Origin: Brachycybe producta
Lineage: Eukaryota > Arthropoda > Diplopoda > Playtdesmida > Andrognathidae
Length of the DNA: 64,000 bases
Assembly (NCBI GenBank): GCA_036925085.1
Contig: JAUPFP010000109.1
Location: 1 to 64,000, forward strand
Reading direction: 5' to 3'
Shown: piece after piece, positions 53,660 to 63,700 of the stretch
How positions within the stretch are numbered: position 1 is the stretch's first letter
Layout of the letters: each line of letters begins with the position of its first letter
Translations under genes and position numbers: made by a program
The notes under the pieces: model-generated
Told to the model about the DNA's origin: nothing
The model's input: the letters and a program-made list of their open reading frames with translations, nothing else
The model's database searches: none

Positions 53660-56600
53660 GTTAAAGTGAAAGTTAAGTTGAAGTTGAAGTTGAAGTCAAG
53701 TTGAAGTCAAGTTGAAGTTGAAGTTGAAGTTGAAGTTGAAGTTGAAGTTGAAGTTGAAGTTGAAGTTGAAGTGGAAGTTGATTTTGAAGTTGAAGTTGAA
53801 GTTGAAGTTGAAGTTGATGTTGAAGTTGAAGTTGAAGTTGAAGTTGAAGTTGAAGTTGAAGTTGAAGTTGAAGTTGAAGTTGAAGTTGAAGTTAAAGTTG
53901 AAGTTGAAGTTAAAGTGAAAATGAAGTTGAAGTTGAAGTTGAAGTTAAAGTTGAAGTTGAAGTTAATGTCAAAGTTAAAGTTAAGTTGAAGTTGAAGTTG
54001 AAGTTAATGTCAAAGTTAAAGTTAAAGTTAAGTTGAAGTTGAAGTTGAAAGTGAAGTTGAAGTTGAAGTTGAAGTCAAGTTGAAGTTGAAGTTGAAGTTG
54101 AAGTCGAAGTGGAAGTGGAAGTTGAAGTTGAAGTGGTAGTTGAAGTTGAAGTTGAAGTTAAAGCTGAAATTAAAGTTAAGGTTAAAGTGGAATTTGAATT
54201 TGAAGTTGAAGTTGAATTTGAAGTTGTAGTTGAATTTGAAGTTGAAGTTTTAGTTAAAGTTGAAGTTAATGTTGAAGTTGAAGTTAATGTCAAAGTTAAA
54301 GTTAAGTTGAAGTTGAAGTTGAAGTTAATGTCAAAGTTAAAGTTAAAGTTAAGTTGAAGTTGAAGTTGAAAGTGAAGTTGAAGTTGAAGTTGAAGTCAAG
54401 TTGAAGTTGAAGTTGAAGTTGAAGTTGAAGTTGAAGTCGAAATGGAAGTGGAAGTTGAAGTAGAAGTGGTAGTTGAAGTTGAAGTTGAAATTAAAGTTGA
54501 AATTAAAGTTAAGGTTAAAGTGGAATTTGAATTTGAAGTTGAAGTTGAATTTGAAGTTGTAATTGAATTTGAAGTTGAAGTTTTAGTTAAAGTTGAAGTT
54601 AATGTTGAAGTTAATGTTGAAGTTGAAATTGAAGTTAAAATTAAAGTTAAAGGTGAAGTTGATGTTGATGTTGAAGTTAAAGTTGAAATTGAAGATAATG
54701 TCGAAGTTAAAGTTAAGTTGAAGTTGAAGTTGAAAGTGAAGTTGAAGTTGAAGTTGAAGTTGAAGTTGAAGTTGAAGTTGAAGTTCAAGTTGAAGTTCAA
54801 GTTGAAGTTCAAGTTGAAGTTCAAGTTGAAGTTGAAGTTGAAGTTGAAATTGAAGTTGAAGTTGATGTTGAAGTTAAAGTTGAAGTCGAAGTCGATGTTG
54901 AAGTGGAAGTTGAACTTGAAGTTGAAGTTAAAGTTGAAGTTAAAGTTAATGTTGAAGTTGAAGTTAAAGTAAAAGTTGAAGTTGAAGTTGAAGTTGAAGT
55001 TGAAATTGAAGTTGATGTTGATGTTGAAGTTGAAGTTGAAGTTGAAGTTAAAGTGAAAGTTAAGTTGAAGTTTAAGTTGAAGTCAAGTTGAAGTCAAGTT
55101 GAAGTTGAAGTTGAAGTTGAAGTTGATTTTGAAGTTGAAGTTGACGTTGAAGTTGAAGTTGAAGTTGAAGTTGAAGTTGAAGTTGAAGTTGAAGTTGAAG
55201 TTGAAGTTGAAGTTGAAGTTAAAGTTGAAGTTGAAGTTAAAGTGAAAATGAAGTTGAAGTTGAAGTTGAAGTTGAAGTTAAAGTTGAAGTTGAAGTTAAT
55301 GCCAAAGTTAAAGTTAAGTTGAAGTTGAAGTTGAAGTTAATGTCAAAGTTAAAGTTAAAGTTAAGTTGAAGTTGAAGTTGAAAGTGAAGTTGAAGTTGAA
55401 GTTGAAGTCAAGTTGAAGTTGAAGTTGAAGTTGAAGTTGAAATGGAAGTGGAAGTTGAAGTAGAAGTGGTAGTTGAAGTTGAAGTTGAAGTTAAAGTTGA
55501 AATTAAAGTTAAGGTTAAAGTGGAATTTGAATTTGAAGTTGAAGTTGAATTTGAAGTTGTAGTTGAATTTGAAGTTGAAGTTTTAGTTAAAGTTGAAGTT
55601 AATGTTGAAGTTAATGTTGAAGTTAAAATTGAAGTTAAAATTAAAGTTAAAGGTGAAGTTGATGCTGAAGTTGAAGTTAAAGTTGAAATTGAAGATAATG
55701 TCGAAGTTAAAGTTAAGTTGAAGTTGAAGTTGAAAGTGAAGTTGAAGTTGAAGTCAAGTTGAAGTTGAAGTTGAAGTTGAAGTTAAAGTTGAAGTTGAAG
55801 ATAATGTCGAAGTTAAAGTTACGTTGAAGTTGAAGTTGAAAGTGAAATTGAAGTTGAAGTCAAATTGATGTTGAAGTTAAGTTAAAATTGAAGTTAAAGT
55901 TAATGTTGAAGTTGAAGTTAAAGTAAAAGGTGAAGTTGAAGATGATGTTGAAGTTGAAGTTGAAGTTGAAGTTGAAGTTAATGTTGAAGTTGAAGTTAAA
56001 GTAAAAGCTGAAGTTGAAGTTGAAGTTAAAGTTGAAGTTGAAGTTAAAGTTGAAGTTAAAATTAATGTTGAAGTTGAAGTTAAAGCAAAAGTTAAGTTGA
56101 AGTTAAAATTGAAGTCAAGTTGAAGTTGAAGTTGAAGTTCAAGTTGAAGTTCAAGTTGAATTTCAAGTTGAAGTTCAAGTTGAAGTTGATGTTGAAGTTG
56201 AAATTGAAGTTGAAGTTGAAGTTGAAGTTAAAGTTGAAGTCGAAGTCGATGTTGAAGTGGAAGTTGAACTTGACGTTGAAGTTAAAGTTGAAGTTAAAGT
56301 TAATGTTGAAGTTGAAGTTAAAGTAAAAGTTGAAGTTGAAGTTGAATTTGAAGTTGACGTTGAAGTTGAAGTTGAAGTTGAAGTTAAAGTGAAAGTTAAG
56401 TTGAAGTTGAAGTTGAAGTCAAGTTGAAGTCAAGTTGAAGTTGAAGTTGAAGTTGAAGTTGAAGTTGAAGTTGAAGTTGAAGTGGAAGTGGAAGTTGATT
56501 TTGAAGTTGAAGTTGAAGTTGAAGTTGAAGTTGAAGTTGAAGTTGAAGTTGAAGTTGAAGTTGAAGTTGAAGATGAAGTTGAAGTTAAAGTTGAAGTTGA

Positions 56601-57855
56601 AGTTAAAGTGAAAATGAAGTTGAAGTTGAAGTTGAAGTTGAAGTTGAAGTTGACGTTGAAGTTGAAGTTGAAGTTGAAGTTAAAGTGAAAGTTAAGTTGA
56701 AGTTGAAGTTGAAGTCAAGTTGAAGTCAAGTTGAAGTTGAAGTTGAAGTTGAAGTTGAAGTCAAGTTGAAGTTGACATTGAAGTTGAAGTTAATGTCAAA
56801 GTTAAAGTTAAGTTGAAGTTGAAGTTGAAGTTAATGTCAAAGTTAAAGTTAAAGTTAAGTTGAAGTTGAAGTTGAAAGTGAAGTTGAAGTTGAAGTTGAA
56901 GTCAAGTTGAAGTTGAAGTTGAAGTTGAAGTCGAAGTGGAAGTGGAAGTTGAAGTTGAAGTGGTAGTTGAAGTTGAAGTTGAAGTTAAAGTTGAAGTCGA
57001 AGTCGATGTTGAAGTGGAAGTTGAACTTGAAGTTGAAGTTAAAGTTGAAGTTAAAGTTAATGTTGAAGTTGAAGTTAAAGTAAAAGTTGAAGTTGAAGTT
57101 GAAGTTGACGTTGAAGTTGAAGTTGAAGTTGAAGTTAAAGTGAAAGTTAAGTTGAAGTTGAAGTTGAAGTCAAGTTGAAGTCAAGTTGAAGTTGAAGTTG
57201 AAGTTGAAGTTGAAGTTGAAGTTGAAGTTGAAGTTGAAGTTGAAGTTAAAGTTGAAGTTAAAGTGAAAGTTAAGTTGAAGTTGAAGTTGAAGTCAAGTTG
57301 AAGTCAAGTTGAAGTTGAAGTTGAAGTTGAAGTTGAAGTTGAAGTTGAAGTTGAAGTTGAAGTTGAAGTGGAAGTTGATTTTGAAGTTGAAGTTGAAGTT
57401 GATGTTGAAGTTGAAGTTGAAGTTGAAGTTGAAGTTGAAGTTGAAGTTTAAGTTGAAGTTGAAGTTGAAGTTGAAGTTGAAGTTGAAGTTAAAGTTGAAG
57501 TTGAAGTTAAAGTGAAAATGAAGTTGAAGTTGAAGTTGAAGTTAAAGTTGAAGTTGAAGTTAATGTCAAAGTTAAAGTTAAGTTGAAGTTGAAGTTGAAG
57601 TTAATGTCAAAGTTAAAGTTAAAGTTAAGTTGAAGTTGAAAGTGAAGTTGAAGTTGAAGTTGAAGTCAAGTTGAAGTTGAAGTTGAAGTTGAAGTCGAAG
57701 TGGAAGTGGAAGTTGAAGTTGAAGTGGTAGTTGAAGTTGAAGTTGAAGTTAAAGTTGAAATTAAAGTTAAGGTTAAAGTGGAATTTGAATTTGAAGTTGA
57801 AGTTGAATTTGAAGTTGTAGTTGAATTTGAAGTTGAAGTTTTAGTTAAAGTTGAA
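53660..57855 (+). repeat. G unit copy 2, 4.20 kb
   Basis: This is a tandem copy of the previous unit, at an offset of 4172 at the start and 4196 for nearly all the rest, with private variants shared (GTTGTAATTG near 54558, GATGCTG near 55662, GAACTTGACG near 56268, GAAGTTTAAG near 57450). The start-side difference is whole hexamers in the M6 run, where the second copy is longer near 53790-53890. At 57700 onward it continues as a full M2 instead of the truncated one of copy 1. Confidence 0.9.
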
Positions 57856-57911
57856 GTTAATGTTGAAGTTGAAGTTAATGTCAAAGTTAAAGTTAAGTTG
57901 AAGTTGAAGTT

Positions 57912-60723
57912 GAAGTTAATGTCAAAGTTAAAGTTAAAGTTAAGTTGAAGTTGAAGTTGAAAGTGAAGTTGAAGTTGAAGTTGAAGTCAAGTTGAAGTTG
58001 AAGTTGAAGTTGAAGTTGAAGTTGAAGTCGAAATGGAAGTGGAAGTTGAAGTAGAAGTGGTAGTTGAAGTTGAAGTTGAAATTAAAGTTGAAATTAAAGT
58101 TAAGGTTAATGTGGAATTTGAATTTGAAGTTCAAGTTGAATTTGAAGTTGTAGTTGAATTTGAAGTTGAAGTTTTAGTTAAAGTTGAAGTTAATGTTGAA
58201 GTTAATGTTGAAGTTGAAATTGAAGTTAAAATTAAAGTTAAAGGTGAAGTTGATGTTGAAGTTGAAGTCAAGTTGAAGTTGAAGTTGAAGTTGAAGTCGA
58301 AGTGGAAGTGGAAGTTGAAGTTGAAGTGGTAGTTGAAGTTGAAGTTGAAGTTAAAGTTGAAATTAAAGTTAAGGTTAAAGTGGAATTTGAATTTGAAGTT
58401 GAAGTTGAATTTGAAGTTGTAGTTGAATTTGAAGTTGAAGTTTTAGTTAAAGTTGAAGTTAATGTTGAAGTTAATGTTGAAGTTGAAATTGAAGTTAAAA
58501 TTAAAGTTAAAGGTGAAGTTGATGTTGAAGTTGAAGTTAAAGTTGAAATTGAAGATAATGTCGAAGTTAAAGTTAAGTAGAAGTTGAAGTTGAAAGTGAA
58601 GTTGAAGTTGAAGTCAAGTTGAAGTTGAAGTTGAAGTTGAAGTTAAAGTTGAAGTTGAAGATAATGTCGAAGTTAAAGTTACGTTGAAGTTGAAGTTGAA
58701 GTTGAAGTTAATGTTGAAGTTAATGTTGAAGTTGAAGTTAAAGTAAAAGTTGAAGTTGAAGTTAAAGTTGAAGTTGAAGTTGAAGTTGAAGTTGAATTTG
58801 AAGTTGACATTGAAATTGATGTTGAAGTTGAAGTTGAAGTTAAAGTTGAAGTTAAAGTTAATGTTGAAGTTGAAGTTAAAGTAAAAGTTGAAGTTGAATT
58901 TGAAGTTGAATTTGAAGTTGAAGTTTTAGTTGAAGGTGAAGTTGAAGTTAATGTTGAAGTTAGAGTTAATTTTGAATTGAAATTAACATTGAAGTTGAAG
59001 TTGAAGTTAAAGTTAAAGGTAAAGGCTAAATATAAGTTGATGTTGATGATGGAGTTGAAGTTGAAGTTAAAGTTAAAGTTGAAGTTGAAGTTAATGTTGA
59101 AGTTGAAGTTGAAGTTCAAGTTCAAGTTCAAGTCGAAGTCGATGTTGAAGTGGAAGTTGAACTTGAAGTAGAAGTTAAAGTTGAAGTTAAAGTTGAAGTT
59201 AAAGTTATTGTTGAAGTTGAAGTTAAAGTAAAAGTTGAAGTTATAGTTGAAGTTGAATTTGAAGTTGACGTTGAAGTTGAAGTTGAAGTTGAAGTTGAAG
59301 TTAAAGTGAAAGTTAAGTTGAAGTTGAAGTTGAAGTCAAGTTGAAGTTGAAGTTGAAGTTGAAGTTGAAGTTGAAGTCAAGTTGAAATTAAAGTTGAAGT
59401 TAAAGTTGAAGTTGAAGTTATGGTTGAAGTTGAAGTTAAAGTTAAAATTAAAGGTGAAGTTGAAGTTGAAGTTGAAGTTGAAGTTGAAGATTAAGTTGTA
59501 GTTGAAGTTGAAGTTAAAGTTGAAGTTAAAGTTAAAGGTAAAGTTGAAATTGAAGTTGATGTTGAAGATGGAGTTGAAGTTGAAGTTAAAGTTAAAGTTG
59601 AAGTTGAAGTTAATGTTGAAGTTGGAGTTGAAGTTGAAGTTAAAGTTGAAGTTAAAGTTAATGTTGAAGTTGAAGTTAAAGTAAAAGTTGAAGTTGAAGT
59701 TGAAGTTGAAGTTGAATTTGAAGTTGACGTTGAAGTTGAAGTTGAAGTTGAAGTTAAAGTGAAAGTTAAGTTGAAGTTGAAGTTGAAGTCAAGTTGAAGT
59801 CAAGTTGAAGTTGAAGTTGAAATTGAAGTTGAAGTTGAAGTTGAATTTGATTTTGAAGTTGAAGTTGAAGTTGAAGTTGAAGTTGAAGTTGAAGTTGAAG
59901 TTGAAGTTGAAGTTGAAGATGAAGTTGAAGTTAAAGTTGAAGTTGAAGTTAAAGTGAAAATGAAGTTGAAGTTGAAATTAAAGTCAAGTTAAAATTAAAG
60001 TTTAAGTTAAAGTTGAAGTTGAAGTTAATGTTGAAGTTGAAGTTAAAGTTAAAGTTAAAGGTGAAGTTGAAGTTGAAGTTGAAGTTGAAGTTGAAGTTGA
60101 AGTTGAAGTTGAAGTTGAAGTTGAAGTTGAAGTTGAAGTTGAAGTTCAAGTTGAAGTTCAAGTTGAAGTTGAAGTTGAAGTTGAAGTTGAAGTTGAAGTT
60201 GAAGTTGAAGTTGAAGTTGAAATTGAAGTTGAAGTTGATGTTGAAGTCAAAGTTGAAGTCGAAGTCGATGTTGAACTTGAAGTTGAAGTTAAAGTTGAAG
60301 TTAAAGTTAATGTTGAAGTTGAAGTTAAAGTAAAAGTTGAAGTTGAAGTTGAAGTTGAAGTTGAAGTTGAATTTGAAGTTGATGTTGAAGTTGAAGTTGA
60401 AGTTGAAGTTAAAGTGAAAGTCAAGTTGAAGTCAAGTTGAAGTTGAAGTTGAAGTTGAAGTTGAAGTTGAAGTGGAAGTTGATTTTGAAGTTGAAGTTGA
60501 AGTTGAAGTTGAAGTTGAAGTTGAAGTTGAAGTTGAAGTTGAAGTTGAAGTTGAAGTTGAAGTTGAAGTTAAAGTTGAAGTTGAAGTTAAAGTGAAAATG
60601 AAGTTGAAGTTGAAGTTGAAGTTGAAGTTAAAGTTGAAGTTGAAGTTAATGTCAAAGTTAAAGTTAAGTTGAAGTTGAAGTTGAAGTTAATGTCAAAGTT
60701 AAAGTTAAAGTTAAGTTGAAGTT
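57912..60723 (+). repeat. H unit copy 1, 2.81 kb
   Basis: It opens with GTTAATGTCAAAG and an M2 (58027) carrying GAAGTTCAAGTTG, then a second M2 (58297), GTTACGTTG, M5, M4, M1, M3 (59489), M1 and long pure runs with 12-mer steps near 60146. The first M2 copies resemble the start of the G units. A premature GTTAAGTAG replaces GTTAAGTTG near 58575. Confidence 0.87.
59018..59037 (+). repeat. Module M4 landmark, copy in H1
   Basis: Here GGCTAAATATAAG follows directly after an M5 module (AGAGTTAATTTTG near 58961). This is the arrangement that best shows M4 is a changed M5 continuation. Confidence 0.9.
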
Positions 60724-63700
60724 GAAGTTAATGTCAAAGTTAAAGTTAAAGTTAAGTTGAAGTTGAAGTTGAAAGTGAAGTTGAAGTTGAAGTTGAAGTC
60801 AAGTTGAAGTTGAAGTTGAAGTTGAAGTTGAAGTTGAAGTCGAAATGGAAGTGGAAGTTGAAGTAGAAGTGGTAGTTGAAGTTGAAGTTGAAATTAAAGT
60901 TGAAATTAAAGTTAAGGTTAAAGTGGAATTTGAATTTGAAGTTCAAGTTGAATTTGAAGTTGTAGTTGAATTTGAAGTTGAAGTTTTAGTTAAATTTGAA
61001 GTTAATGTTGAAGTTAATGTTGAAGTTGAAATTGAAGTTAAAATTAAAGTTAAAGGTGAAGTTGATGTTGAAGTTGAAGTCAAGTTGAAGTTGAAGTTGA
61101 AGTTGAAGTCGAAGTGGAAGTGGAAGTTGAAGTTGAAGTGGTAGTTGAAGTTGAAGTTGAAGTTAAAGTTGAAATTAAAGTTAAGGTTAAAGTGGAATTT
61201 GAATTTGAAGTTGAAGTTGAATTTGAAGTTGTAGTTGAATTTGAAGTTGAAGTTTTAGTTAAAGTTGAAGTTAATGTTGAAGTTAATGTTGAAGTTGAAA
61301 TTGAAGTTAAAATTAAAGTTAAAGGTGAAGTTGATGTTGAAGTTGAAGTTAAAGTTGAAATTGAAGATAATGTCGAAGTTAAAGTTAAGTTGAAGTTGAA
61401 GTTGAAAGTGAAGTTGAAGTTGAAGTCAAGTTGAAGTTGAAGTTGAAGTTGAAGTTAAAGTTGAAGTTGAAGATAATGTCGAAGTTAAAGTTACGTTGAA
61501 GTTGAAGTTGAAGTTGAAGTTAATGTTGAAGTTAATGTTGAAGTTGAAGTTAAAGTAAAAGCTGAAGTTGAAGTTGAAGTTAAAGTTGAAGTTGAAGTTA
61601 AAGTTGAAGTTAAAATTAATGTTGAAGTTGAAGTTAATGCAAAAGTTAAGTTGAAGTTAAAGTTGAAGTCAAGTTGAAGTTGAAGTTGAAGTAAAAGTTG
61701 AAGTTAAAGTTAATGTTAAAGTTGAAGTTAAAGTAAAAGTTGAAGTTGAAGTTGAAGTTGAATTTGAAGTTGACATTGAAATTGATGTTGAAGTTGAAGT
61801 TGAAGTTAAAGTTGAAGTTAAAGTTAATGTTGAAGTTGAAGTTAAAGTAAAAGTTGAAGTTGAATTTGAAGTTGAATTTGAAGTTGAAGTTTTAGTTGAA
61901 GGTGAAGTTGAAGTTAATGTTGAAGTTAGAGTTAATTTTGAATTGAAATTAACATTGAAGTTGAAGTTGAAGTTAAAGTTAAAGGTAAAGGCTAAATATA
62001 AGTTGATGTTGATGATGGAGTTGAAGTTGAAGTTAAAGTTAAAGTTGAAGTTGAAGTTAATGTTGAAGTTGAAGTTGAAGTTCAAGTTCAAGTTCAAGTC
62101 GAAGTCGATGTTGAAGTGGAAGTTGAACTTGAAGTAGAAGTTAAAGTTGAAGTTAAAGTTATTGTTGAAGTTGAAGTTAAAGTAAAAGTTGAAGTTATAG
62201 TTGAAGTTGAATTTGAAGTTGACGTTGAAGTTGAAGTTGAAGTTGAAGTTGAAGTTAAAGTGAAAGTTAAGTTGAAGTTGAAGTTGAAGTCAAGTTGAAG
62301 TTGAAGTTGAAGTTGAAGTTGAAGTTGAAGTTGAAGTCAAGTTGAAATTAAAGTTGAAGTTAAAGTTGAAGTTGAAGTTATGGTTGAAGTTGAAGTTAAA
62401 GTTAAAATTAAAGGTGAAGTTGAAGTTGAAGTTGAAGTTGAAGTTGAAGATTAAGTTGTAGTTGAAGTTGAAGTTAAAGTTGAAGTTAAAGTTAAAGGTA
62501 AAGTTGAAATTGAAGTTGATGTTGAAGATGGAGTTGAAGTTGAAGTTAAAGTTAAAGTTGAAGTTGAAGTTAATGTTGAAGTTGGAGTTGAAGTTGAAGT
62601 TAAAGTTGAAGTTAAAGTTAATGTTGAAGTTGAAGTTAAAGTAAAAGTTGAAGTTGAAGTTGAAGTTGAAGTTGAATTTGAAGTTGACGTTGAAGTTGAA
62701 GTTGAAGTTGAAGTTAAAGTGAAAGTTAAGTTGAAGTTGAAGTTGAAGTCAAGTTGAAGTCAAGTTGAAGTTGAAGTTGAAATTGAAGTTGAAGTTGAAG
62801 TTGAATTTGATTTTGAAGTTGAAGTTGAAGTTGAAGTTGAAGTTGAAGTTGAAGTTGAAGTTGAAGTTGAAGTTGAAGATGAAGTTGAAGTTAAAGTTGA
62901 AGTTGAAGTTAAAGTGAAAATGAAGTTGAAGTTGAAATTAAAGTCAAGTTGAAATTAAAGTTTAAGTTAAAGTTGAAGTTGAAGTTAATGTTGAAGTTGA
63001 AGTTAAAGTTAAAGTTAAAGGTGAAGTTGAAGTTGAAGTTGAAGTTGAAGTTGAAGTTGAAGTTGAAGTTGAAGTTGAAGTTGAAGTTGAAGTTGAAGTT
63101 GAAGTTCAAGTTGAAGTTCAAGTTGAAGTTGAAGTTGAAGTTGAAGTTGAAGTTGAAGTTGAAGTTGAAGTTGAAGTTGAAATTGAAGTTGAAGTTGATG
63201 TTGAAGTCAAAGTTGAAGTCGAAGTCGATGTTGAACTTGAAGTTGAAGTTAAAGTTGAAGTTAAAGTTAATGTTGAAGTTGAAGTTAAAGTAAAAGTTGA
63301 AGTTGAAGTTGAAGTTGAAGTTGAAGTTGAATTTGAAGTTGATGTTGAAGTTGAAGTTGAAGTTGAAGTTAAAGTGAAAGTCAAGTAGAAGTCAAGTTGA
63401 AGTTGAAGTTGAAGTTGAAGTTGAAGTTGAAGTGGAAGTTGATTTTGAAGTTGAAGTTGAAGTTGAAGTTGAAGTTGAAGTTGAAGTTGAAGTTGAAGTT
63501 GAAGTTGAAGTTGAAGTTGAAGTTGAAGTTGAAGTTGAAGTTGAAGTTAAAGTTGAAGTTGAAGTTAAAGTGAAAATGAAGTTGAAGTTGAAGTTGAAGT
63601 TGAAGTTAAAGTTGAAGTTGAAGTTAATGTCAAAGTTAAAGTTAAGTTGAAGTTGAAGTTGAAGTTAATGTCAAAGTTAAAGTTAAAGTTAAGTTGAAGT
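60724..63700 (+). repeat. H unit copy 2, about 2.97 kb
   Basis: This is a tandem copy of the previous unit, at an offset of 2812 through the second M2, 2966 at M4, and 2960 from M3 onward. The jump of 154 bases comes from a GTAAAAGCTGAAG to GCAAAAGTTAAG segment near 61550-61670 that copy 1 lacks. The end is hard to place because GTTAATGTCAAAG repeats several times. A GTCAAGTAGAAG variant lies near 63380. Confidence 0.85.
61984..62003 (+). repeat. Module M4 landmark, copy in H2
   Basis: GGTAAAGGCTAAATATAAG again follows an M5 module, 2966 bases after the H1 copy. Confidence 0.9.

Noticed and set aside
576..63650. Well over a hundred open reading frames of 60-264 codons on both strands
   Set aside because: All are translations of the hexamer (EV, KL, NF, TS or LQ dipeptides) in overlapping frames. 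Most lack ATG, none has a globular domain, signal peptide or ribosome-binding context, and substitutions show no codon-position bias.
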